From Myroides oncorhynchi (GTDB lineage Bacteria > Bacteroidota > Bacteroidia > Flavobacteriales > Flavobacteriaceae): a stretch of 64,000 bases of DNA. Location of the stretch: the NCBI RefSeq assembly GCF_020905415.1, contig NZ_JAJJMP010000001.1:2677501-2741500 (forward strand), read 5' to 3'. Position numbers and translations under genes: made by a program. Every line of letters starts with the position of its first letter. The stretch's first letter is position 1. This document shows, in pieces, positions 9,431 through 17,192 of the stretch. Under the pieces are notes generated by a model. That model was given only the letters and a program-made list of their open reading frames with translations, had not been told where the DNA came from and did not search any database.

Positions 9431-10906
9431 TTATAGTGAGAAGGAAGTACCTTCTTTACCGTCTTTTAATTGAATACCTATTCTAGATAATTCATCTCTG
9501 ATGTGATCTGACATCGCGAAGTCTTTATTAGCTCTGGCTTCATTACGCATACCGATAAGCATATTCACTACACCTTCTAGTTTTTCGTTATTAGCACTAG
9601 TACCTTCACTATCCTCAAGCCCTAATACATCAAATACAAAGGCGTTTAGACTAGTTGTTAAGTCTTCTAAATCTGATGCTGTTATCGTTTCTTTATCTTC
9701 TTTGATAAGATTGATAAACTTAATTGCTTCAAAGATATTAGCAATCAAGATAGGACTGTTAAAGTCATCATTCATTGCATCATAGCACGATTGTTTCCAC
9801 TTCGCTACATCAACAGAAGAATTGCTAGAAGTTTTTAAGTCTTTTAGCGATTTAATAGCTTCCATTAATCTTTGGTATCCTCTTTCTGAAGCTATTATCG
9901 CGTCGTCAGAGAAGTCTAAGATACTTCTATAATGTGCTTGTAAGATAAAGAAACGAGCTACTGCAGGAGCAAATCCCTTACTAAGAATAGTATTCTCTCC
10001 TGAGAATAATTCTTCAGGTAAAATATTGTTACCTGTTGACTTCGCCATTTTCTTACCATTTAACGTAAGCATATTAGCATGCATCCAGTAGTTTACTGGA
10101 GAGTTACCAGTAGAAGCTTCATTTTGTGCTATTTCGCATTCGTGGTGAGGGAATTTTAAGTCCATTCCTCCTCCGTGTATGTCGAATTGTTTACCTAGAT
10201 ATTTAGTACTCATCGCAGTACACTCTAAGTGCCATCCAGGGAATCCATCACCCCAAGGAGAAGGCCATCTCATGATATGCTGAGGCTCTGCGTTCTTCCA
10301 TAATGCGAAGTCTAATGGACTGCGTTTATCAGACTGACCATCTAACTCACGAGTATTAGAAATCATATCTTCTATCTTACGACCACTTAAAATACCATAT
10401 TGGTGAGACTGATTGTATTTCTCCACATCAAAGTATACAGAACCATTCACTTCATAAGCAAAACCATTGGCAATAATCGATTGAATAATCTCTATCTGCT
10501 CGATAATATGCCCTGTTGCTGTTGGTTCAATGCTAGGAGGTAGGTTATTAAACTGTTTTAGAATATTGTGGAAGTTCAACGTATATTTCTGAACGATTTC
10601 CATTGGTTCTATTTGTTCAATTCGCGCTCTTTTAGCGATTTTATCTTCTCCTTCGTCAGCATCATCCACCATGTGACCTACGTCCGTAATATTACGCACA
10701 TAACGCACTGAATACCCTAAGTGTTTTAAATAGCGATATACCAAGTCAAAAGATATAAAAGTACGGCAGTTCCCAAGGTGTACATAGCTGTAGACAGTAG
10801 GCCCACATACGTACATACCTACTTTACCCTCATGGATAGGGTTGAAAACTTCTTTTTCTCCAGTGATGGAGTTGTACATTTTTAGTTGTTGTTCTTGATA
10901 TAACAT
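9431..10906 (-). CDS. cysS: Cysteinyl-tRNA synthetase
   Basis: Class I aminoacyl-tRNA synthetase that charges tRNA-Cys, 491 residues and full length. It has the HIGH-type motif VHLGN near residue 43, the zinc ligands Cys in VCGPTVY, Cys in WHLECTAMS, and the HHECE pair, and KMAKS near 283 as the KMSKS loop. The DALR-like C-terminus ends in [10 protein letters not shown]. folE lies only 17 bases upstream, so the two genes are probably co-transcribed. This enzyme would have to recognise the unusual tRNA-Cys-like gene at 26.3 kb if that RNA is charged. Confidence 0.97.
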   Translation of the reverse strand: MLYQEQQLKMYNSITGEKEVFNPIHEGKVGMYVCGPTVYSYVHLGNCRTFISFDLVYRYLKHLGYSVRYVRNITDVGHMVDDADEGEDKIAKRARIEQIEPMEIVQKYTLNFHNILKQFNNLPPSIEPTATGHIIEQIEIIQSIIANGFAYEVNGSVYFDVEKYNQSHQYGILSGRKIEDMISNTRELDGQSDKRSPLDFALWKNAEPQHIMRWPSPWGDGFPGWHLECTAMSTKYLGKQFDIHGGGMDLKFPHHECEIAQNEASTGNSPVNYWMHANMLTLNGKKMAKSTGNNILPEELFSGENTILSKGFAPAVARFFILQAHYRSILDFSDDAIIASERGYQRLMEAIKSLKDLKTSSNSSVDVAKWKQSCYDAMNDDFNSPILIANIFEAIKFINLIKEDKETITASDLEDLTTSLNAFVFDVLGLEDSEGTSANNEKLEGVVNMLIGMRNEARANKDFAMSDHIRDELSRIGIQLKDGKEGTSFSL

Positions 10907-10923
10907 AGTTTAATTTATAGTGA

Positions 10924-11595
10924 TTAGAACTTAGTTTCTAATTGGATGTAGTTTAAAAATTCTTTGCGAACATTCTCGTCTTGGAATTTCCCACCGAACT
11001 CAGCAGTTACAGTGCTACTCTCGATATCACGGATACCTCTTGAGTTCACACATAAGTGCTTTGCATCGATGATACATGCTACGTCTTCAGTATTTAATAC
11101 ACGCTTTAACTCATTTACTATCTGGATTGTTAATCGCTCCTGTACTTGAGGTCTTTTTGCATAAAAATCAACGATACGGTTCATTTTAGAAAGGCCTACT
11201 ACAGTACCATTAGAGATATAAGCTACGTGAGCTCTCCCTACGATAGGTAATAAATGGTGTTCACAAGTAGAATAAACAACAATGTTTTTTTCTACTAGCA
11301 TTTCGTTATACTTATATTTATTGTCAAATGTAGAAGCACTAGGTTTCTTAGCAGGATTAAGCCCACCGAACATTTCTTTTACAAACATCTTAGCTACTCG
11401 ATTAGGAGTCCCTTTAAGACTGTCATCTGTAAGGTCTAATCCTAAAGTGTTTAAGATGCTTTCTACATCTTTCTTTATTGATTCTATTTTTTGGTCATCT
11501 GTAAGGTCAAATGCGTCACTTCTAAGTGGAGTAGCATCACTAGATGCGATGTGGTTGTCTCCCATTTCGTCGTGAAACTTTTCGTCTGTATTCAT
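10924..11595 (-). CDS. folE: GTP cyclohydrolase I
   Basis: Converts GTP to dihydroneopterin triphosphate, the first step of folate/pterin synthesis. It is 223 residues. The family motifs are present: CEHHLLPIVGRAHVAYI near residue 108 (zinc and catalytic residues), KRPQVQERLTIQ near 145, and CLCVNSRG-type HLCVNSRGI near 180. The first 35 residues are acidic and variable, as is normal for this family. It heads a probable folE-cysS operon with a -7 box about 40 bases upstream of the start. Confidence 0.97.
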   Translation of the reverse strand: MNTDEKFHDEMGDNHIASSDATPLRSDAFDLTDDQKIESIKKDVESILNTLGLDLTDDSLKGTPNRVAKMFVKEMFGGLNPAKKPSASTFDNKYKYNEMLVEKNIVVYSTCEHHLLPIVGRAHVAYISNGTVVGLSKMNRIVDFYAKRPQVQERLTIQIVNELKRVLNTEDVACIIDAKHLCVNSRGIRDIESSTVTAEFGGKFQDENVRKEFLNYIQLETKF

Positions 11596-11632
11596 TCTAT
11601 TTCTTTTTAATACATATTGTTATAACTCGCTA

Positions 11633-11640
11633 CAAATATA
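11633..11640 (-). promoter_or_regulatory. Promoter -7 box upstream of folE
   Basis: TATATTTG on the minus strand, about 38 bases before the folE start, fits the Bacteroidota TAnnTTTG element. I see no clear TTG at the matching upstream distance. Confidence 0.4.
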
Positions 11641-12495
11641 AATAATTATTATAGATATAACTCCCCGCTTATTTATAAATAATCTACGTCTAAGCCTAGT
11701 GAATAGTTAAAGTTTGGCCACAGTATTAGTTCTAGGGATGTTTCTAACATTTGATACTTGGTTTCTGAATGATGTTATATAGCAGTTGTGATAGTTTATG
11801 AATAGGTGCACCATATTGTGTGCTGTATTAGTTTTTTGCGCTTTACTCCAGACTACCATTAATAAATACTACATATCAATTTTACTTTATAGCCCTTTCA
11901 TTAGCTCTTTTACCATACTATAGTGTACTTGTATCTACTTCAGATCAATCTTGTATAATTACTTTTAATTTATATGTGTATCGCTTGTTGTGAGTTTAGA
12001 ATGAAAAATTTCAATAACTTTTTATTTGAAGTTAATTAGAGTATAACACATTTTAATCTAAACGCTCAGCTGGTGATAAGTTGCCTATCTATATGAGAAG
12101 TCTTCGTAGAATATAGTTTCTCTGCCCACCATTTAGGGCTAATACACGAGTAATTATTGAGCAATTTACCATTAATATTGACTTTTGTTGGGATTGTGAC
12201 GCGACTCTTATAAAGAGAAAAAGTAGAAAAGAAGTGTTAGTGCTTTATTATTAGCTGTTTATGTTGTTTGTTGTTTAAAAAGAACATCTTAAAACTTCAA
12301 ATTTCGGACAATTAGAAAAAAAACAATCTATCAAAGGTTTAAGTGGGAAGTGATTATAGTGGGATTTGGGGAGTTTAAAAAAATAAGTTGTTATTTTTAG
12401 ATCGAAACTTTTTGGATTTTTTGATGAAAGAGTATTTTAAGAATGAAGTTTATGCCAAGATTACATGGTTAGGAGAGAGAGAGTATAATTAAAAT
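11641..12495. other. Long gene-poor stretch with a decayed repeat copy
   Basis: About 850 bases between folE and a secreted-protein gene carry no convincing gene on either strand. The stretch contains a degenerate copy of the MITE-like family (11842-11998). A short open frame near 12424-12486 of about 22 codons has no recognisable product. The rest is AT-rich and shows nothing I can name. Confidence 0.5.
11842..11998 (+). mobile_element. Degenerate MITE-like repeat, copy A
   Basis: Matches copies B and C in order through its length: TTTACTCCAGA at the left end, then TTTCATTAGCTCTTT, then CATACTATAGTGTACTTG, then a right end TTATATGTGTATCGCTTG running to GAGTTTA. It is the most diverged of the plus-oriented copies, so the terminal repeats no longer pair well. 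Confidence 0.5.
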
Positions 12496-12526
12496 AAAAA
12501 AAGTGATGGTAGTCCATCACTTTTTT
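12496..12526 (-). terminator. Terminator of the SIWN-repeat protein gene
   Basis: AAAAAAGTGATGG / CCATCACTTTTTT stem with a TAGT loop, directly after the stop codon of the minus-strand gene. Confidence 0.8.
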
Positions 12527-12527
12527 A

Positions 12528-12995
12528 TTATTTCTTGGTAACTTCTTTTGCTTTTGTTATCTCTTTTGCTTTAACTCCTTCACTACCTTTACTCCATTTA
12601 GAAGGATCTTCTTTAATGTCTAAGTAGTATTCGAACAACATTTTAGTCAATTCTGTTTCTACGCGTTTGCCTACAAAGTGTTTATTCATCGTGAAGTAAC
12701 CATAGAGCACACCATCTTTCTTAACAATAGGAGGATTATCAGCATGTATATTCCATGGAGAGAAACTGCTAGTCTGGTCTCCGTATATACCATATCTATT
12801 CCAGATAGACTTAGGGTTATAAAGATTGCCATAAGTACCATAAGAATTCCAGATGGATTTAGAGTCTTTAGCATCACAAGTTAAACAACCTAGGTATTCT
12901 TCTTTGCCATCATTCGTATATAACTCAAGTTTTTGAGCGAATGTATTCACTGTAAAGAGCACAAAAAATAGTATGTAAGTAAAGTGTAGTTTCAT
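12528..12995 (-). CDS. Secreted protein with SIWNxYGxYG repeats
   Basis: A 155-residue protein with an N-terminal signal peptide (MKLHFTYILFFVLFTVNTFA, likely cut before Q21). The body has three near-repeats: SIWNSYGTYG, SIWNRYGIYG and SPWNIHADNPP, then VKKDGVLYGYFTMN. I recall similar WNxYGxYG repeats in small exported proteins and in tails of some secreted nucleases, but no function is established. The C-terminus is Lys/Glu-rich with a KAKEITKAKEVTKK tail. A single pair of Cys lies in CLTCDA, close to the first repeat. It sits downstream of the TonB-receptor operon, with 178 bases between, so it is probably not part of that transcript. Confidence 0.65.
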   Translation of the reverse strand: MKLHFTYILFFVLFTVNTFAQKLELYTNDGKEEYLGCLTCDAKDSKSIWNSYGTYGNLYNPKSIWNRYGIYGDQTSSFSPWNIHADNPPIVKKDGVLYGYFTMNKHFVGKRVETELTKMLFEYYLDIKEDPSKWSKGSEGVKAKEITKAKEVTKK

Positions 12996-13173
12996 GTTTT
13001 ATAATTTGTCGGCAAAATACGATTTTTTTAAAAAATATGTAAGTCAAATTTCGCCATTATGTTTTAAAAACGGTTAAAAGATAAATTTATTTGATAAATG
13101 GTGTTTATATCACATATTAAAGCTCAATATTACTTAATCAAAGGCAAGGTATATAATTAGTTTATGTGATTTT

Positions 13174-14304
13174 TTATCTAGGTAAAATAGGTTTCTCTAT
13201 AAGCATTGGTTCTGAAGAAAGGGCTTCTAAGAAAGCAATGATTGCGAGTTGTTCTTCTTTAGTTAATCCCAATCTTTTAATAAGGGGAGAAGTTACAGGG
13301 AATAACGAATCATTCTTATATTCTTCTCTTCGATGAGGAATATTCATTCCTGCATTATACATTCCTATAACACTCTGAATATTAGGAAATATTCCTTGGT
13401 GAAACCACGGTGCCGTATGCATCACATTACGCAGTCCTGGAGTTTTCATCTTACCCACATCAGAGGCTTTATGTGTGACGTTATATCTCCCGAGATCTTC
13501 TCTTTTTCGCTTGTAGAAAGTAAAACCTTCATTGTGATACTGTAAGTCAGTGAAGTAAGGTCCACTGTGACAGTTTATACACCTAGCCTTGGTACGAAAC
13601 AAGTGTAAGCCGTGTACTTGCTGATCTGACAACTTGTGATAATCTCCATTTATAAAAGCATCAAATGGAGTAGGATTAGAGACAATCGTCTTTTGGAATA
13701 ACGCTATTGCATCTAGTATTTTATCTTTCGTTATTTGATTGTTTCCATATGCTTTTTTAAAGTGTTTTTTATACCCTTTGATCTGCGTTATTTTAGTAGG
13801 TAGTTCATTTATGTCTTGAAACATCTCTACGTGATTTTCGATAGACATTATTTGTTGTTCCTGTAAGCTATTTGCTCTTCCATCCCAAAATAACTCTTGT
13901 TGTATCCATGTATTCTCTATGCTTGGGGTATTGCGCGTTCCTACTAATCCCTGATGTCCGATGGCTAGTGTCTGTTTATCTGCCCAATGTTCTTTATCAA
14001 TATGACAGGTAGAACAAGAGATTTGATTAGAGGAAGACAACCTTGGATCATAGAACAGTAACTTACCTAATTCTACTTTATATATATCTTCTTTAACTAC
14101 AACAGGAGGAGCGAGTAATACTCCTAGTTCTTTAAAAACAACTGTACTATCTATAGTTGCAGCAGGCCATAGGGTACTGTTGCGCTCATAAGCCTGACGT
14201 AGATCTTCTATAGATTGGTATTCTGAGTAGGTATATGTTAGTTTGTGAAAATTTAGAAATAATAGTGTAAATAGTAATATAGCTAGATAGATAGCCTTGT
14301 TCAT
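13174..14304 (-). CDS. Dihaem cytochrome c peroxidase / MauG-family protein
   Basis: Probable periplasmic dihaem c-type peroxidase, 376 residues with an N-terminal signal or anchor segment. Two haem-binding motifs are visible: CSTCH at residues 97-101 and CINCH near 240-244. TPSLRN-like TPGLRNVMHTAPWFHQG follows the second haem, as expected in the MauG/CcpA family. It is the last gene of a four-gene minus-strand operon. Its start overlaps the stop of the upstream barrel gene as TAATG, so translation is probably coupled. It may reduce peroxide or oxidise a metal or organic substrate linked to the TonB receptor; the substrate is not visible. Confidence 0.85.
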   Translation of the reverse strand: MNKAIYLAILLFTLLFLNFHKLTYTYSEYQSIEDLRQAYERNSTLWPAATIDSTVVFKELGVLLAPPVVVKEDIYKVELGKLLFYDPRLSSSNQISCSTCHIDKEHWADKQTLAIGHQGLVGTRNTPSIENTWIQQELFWDGRANSLQEQQIMSIENHVEMFQDINELPTKITQIKGYKKHFKKAYGNNQITKDKILDAIALFQKTIVSNPTPFDAFINGDYHKLSDQQVHGLHLFRTKARCINCHSGPYFTDLQYHNEGFTFYKRKREDLGRYNVTHKASDVGKMKTPGLRNVMHTAPWFHQGIFPNIQSVIGMYNAGMNIPHRREEYKNDSLFPVTSPLIKRLGLTKEEQLAIIAFLEALSSEPMLIEKPILPR

Positions 14305-15791
14305 TATAAATATAGTTTTAAGCTGAGATTAATACTGCTTCGGTCCAAACCATTTGATTTTAAGAAGTGGCCTGATACAGAGAAATAAAGGCTGTATTGG
14401 TTAAGCCACGTTTTGTTTCCGTATCCTACTTCACCCTGTAGTCCCCATGCATTATTATTGTTGTAATAGTAGTTAGGTATAATTACACTATCTGTAAAAT
14501 TAGTGTGTTGCGTATCAGGTATGGTCAGATCATTTACTAGTTTCAACTTATATAGGGGAGTGGCACTAATTTGATAAAAGTGACTTTCATGTTTAAATAT
14601 CGTGTTGATTATAAGTTTATTTAATAGTTGCTTTTCATCACTGTATACTCCGATAGCATAGTCTTTGCGGATAGTAGAATAAAGTGTGTGATCTAATCCT
14701 ATCTGTATATCTGTATCCTTCCATAGATTAGTAAAAGAAGTTAATAGCTGAGTATTAAAATTGTAGTGATCGACTTTATAATTCAGCCCTTCTATCTCTC
14801 TAAGGTTTTTACCATCATAGTTGTTATACTTTAAGCTTAGTTGATATTGATTAGCATCAGAGGGTGTATAAGTCAACATACTTTGTACTGTGAGTTGCTT
14901 ATTTTTAAACCGATTATACACATCAAAACTCTGCTTATACTTATTTAGTTCAGAGTTTTCGTCATAATGCGTTATCTTAGCAAATGTTGCTACCTCTAAT
15001 TTGTCACCTGTATAAAGGTGCGCTAGCTTATATGAATTCTCTTTTGCCTTTCTATCAAGTAGAAGATTCTGATCACTCAATACAATATCTCCGTATCCTA
15101 AACTAATGTTTAAGAAGCGATCTTTATACTGATTGCTACTCTTGTATTGATTGTTTTTATACATGATGTTATTTTCCTCAGTTACCTTACCATAGGCAAC
15201 ACCTAATCCTATTGCGTGTTTCTGTATCTTCCATGCAATATCTGCTTTATAACGGATAAAGTAATTCACTACATCTGGTCTAGGATCATTATTACCCGTA
15301 GTCCAATTATAATCAAAGTCAAGACCAAAACCGATTGTTAGTTTTTTGTTCACTAACTCATAACTAAACATAGTATTGGCTAGATACTGTTGGTTCTGAA
15401 AGTTGTTAGGGTGATTAGCATAGAAGTAGTAGGGGTTAAACTCATCTTTTTTCCCTCTAAGATCATTTGCTAGTTCGTTCTCAAAAGTCTTTCCATATAC
15501 AAAGTTTCCATACGCCTTAAACTTATATATATCAGTATATCCCTCAGCAGAGAACTTAAAGTCCTTACTGTCATTAGCTTCTTGACTTTTTTTGTAGTCT
15601 CCTTTTGTGTTGTTATAATCCACGGCTAAACGTCCAAACTCACTAGTCTGATTATTTAGAAACAGAATGTGCTCTGGTACATAACTACGTTTATTCTTCT
15701 GTATTAACCAAAGGTCTAAATGCTCAGAATGGTTCTGAGCATTTAGCATTTGAATTAAAAATAGCGTTATGAAGATATATAATTTTCTCAT
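14304..15791 (-). CDS. DUF6850-like outer-membrane beta-barrel protein
   Basis: A 495-residue protein with a short signal peptide (MRKLYIFITLFLIQMLNAQN) and alternating aromatic/polar strands throughout, ending in LSLKLYL with a terminal hydrophobic-aromatic pattern typical of barrel strands. I assign it to the DUF6850 family from its context and sequence style, not from a search. It sits between a DUF4876-like lipoprotein gene (3-base gap) and the dihaem peroxidase gene (TAATG overlap). It may form an outer-membrane pore or a docking partner for the TonB receptor encoded upstream. Function unknown. Confidence 0.6.
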   Translation of the reverse strand: MRKLYIFITLFLIQMLNAQNHSEHLDLWLIQKNKRSYVPEHILFLNNQTSEFGRLAVDYNNTKGDYKKSQEANDSKDFKFSAEGYTDIYKFKAYGNFVYGKTFENELANDLRGKKDEFNPYYFYANHPNNFQNQQYLANTMFSYELVNKKLTIGFGLDFDYNWTTGNNDPRPDVVNYFIRYKADIAWKIQKHAIGLGVAYGKVTEENNIMYKNNQYKSSNQYKDRFLNISLGYGDIVLSDQNLLLDRKAKENSYKLAHLYTGDKLEVATFAKITHYDENSELNKYKQSFDVYNRFKNKQLTVQSMLTYTPSDANQYQLSLKYNNYDGKNLREIEGLNYKVDHYNFNTQLLTSFTNLWKDTDIQIGLDHTLYSTIRKDYAIGVYSDEKQLLNKLIINTIFKHESHFYQISATPLYKLKLVNDLTIPDTQHTNFTDSVIIPNYYYNNNNAWGLQGEVGYGNKTWLNQYSLYFSVSGHFLKSNGLDRSSINLSLKLYL

Positions 15792-15794
15792 GTA

Positions 15795-17186
15795 TTAATT
15801 GGTAAAAGAATCTTCTCCTTTAGATGCTACTGGTTTATTGATTACTACGAAGTCTTCTGTAGAGTTATCTGTATCTTGTAATACACGACGTCCATTGTTT
15901 AATCTATATCTTGTTTTTCTTAATAAAGATTGACTAGAATAAGTTCCATTAGGAGCGAATGAGCTACCTCGGTCTACAGATACAGGTACTTTACGTGGAG
16001 CAACACGACTCTCTGTAGAGTGTCTTACTTGTACTCCATCGATGATGTATTCCACAGGTATTCTTAAGCACTGTGTAGAGTCGTTACTCTTAGGAGCTTT
16101 GATTGTAGGGAATGATTCTACAGCTACATCTTTCGGAAGTTGTATGAGTAATATTCCATCATCTGTAGCGAAGCGCATCGCTAAGTCACTCTGTTGTGCT
16201 GTTATTACTTGCATTTTATAAATACCTAGTGTGTTTAAGCTATAACGGTATTTAGCTTGCGTAATATCAACACCATATTTTTTCTGAAGGTAATCTAAGA
16301 TATAAACGTCAAAGTCTGCATTACTTAAATCAATAGTTTTGGTAGGGTCAACTAATTTAGAAGATTCATTTGTAAGGAAGTTCTTAGTGTGATCAATAGC
16401 CGTAGAGGCTACGATGATACTTTTACCTGCTTCGATAGGGTGTTGTGTACCACTTCCAGGGAAACGCAATACTTTTTTTGCATAGACATAATCGTTGTTT
16501 AGATTACCACTTCCTGAGTTTTCTGGAGCTTTTGACCAGTCATATTGGCGAGAAGGTAAGTAACTGATGTCGTTGGGTCCTGTAGCTTGTCTATTTGTAG
16601 TGTTGTGAAGCATCGCTACAATAATACCATCTAAGTATAGTGTCTCAGAACTGTTGTTATAGATTTCTAGAAACTGATCTCTATATCCTGAACCTTCATT
16701 TATACTTGATCCCGCGTAGAATATTTGTTTAAAGATTAGTCCAGATGTACTCATCTTATTCATCTGTAGTTCGATCTTGATATCCTTAGCGTCATTTACA
16801 GTTAGGTTATCTATGTTAGCCGTAAACGTAATAGAGTCTTCTTCTATCTTTTCTTCCTTGCTATTACTAGCATCGATTAGTTGATTATAAGCTTGTTTAC
16901 TCATTGTCAGTTTAGCGATGATGTTATAGTTACCTACACGTAGATTAGCAGACGCAAGACCTTGTTTATCTAGTGTGACTGTGTTTTTATTTCCATTAGC
17001 TCTATTGGTAAATTCTATTGTAGTTCCCTCTAGTGGAATAGTAAGGTTTGTATTTGTTTGTGAGACTGTAGTAATGAAGTTGACATTAAGTGTATTAGCG
17101 AAGTCGCTAGCATTATCATCTTTACTACAGCTAGTAGTAAAGGCTATACTTACGATAGCAAGTAGTAAAAGTAGTGTATTTCTCAT
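15795..17186 (-). CDS. DUF4876-like lipoprotein
   Basis: A 463-residue lipoprotein. The signal peptide ends in a lipobox AFTTSC with Cys20, followed by SKDDNAS, an acidic stretch that in Bacteroidota favours export to the cell surface. An Ig-like or carboxypeptidase-regulatory-like N-terminal region (about 30-150) is followed by a larger domain holding QIFYAGSSINEGSGYRDQF and EIYNNSSETLYLDG, a lamin-tail-like pattern. The gene lies 6 bases after the TonB receptor, matching a SusC/SusD-like receptor-lipoprotein pair although it is not SusD. It probably captures the ligand for the receptor; the ligand is unknown. Confidence 0.65.
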   Translation of the reverse strand: MRNTLLLLLAIVSIAFTTSCSKDDNASDFANTLNVNFITTVSQTNTNLTIPLEGTTIEFTNRANGNKNTVTLDKQGLASANLRVGNYNIIAKLTMSKQAYNQLIDASNSKEEKIEEDSITFTANIDNLTVNDAKDIKIELQMNKMSTSGLIFKQIFYAGSSINEGSGYRDQFLEIYNNSSETLYLDGIIVAMLHNTTNRQATGPNDISYLPSRQYDWSKAPENSGSGNLNNDYVYAKKVLRFPGSGTQHPIEAGKSIIVASTAIDHTKNFLTNESSKLVDPTKTIDLSNADFDVYILDYLQKKYGVDITQAKYRYSLNTLGIYKMQVITAQQSDLAMRFATDDGILLIQLPKDVAVESFPTIKAPKSNDSTQCLRIPVEYIIDGVQVRHSTESRVAPRKVPVSVDRGSSFAPNGTYSSQSLLRKTRYRLNNGRRVLQDTDNSTEDFVVINKPVASKGEDSFTN

Positions 17187-17192
17187 CTTGTT

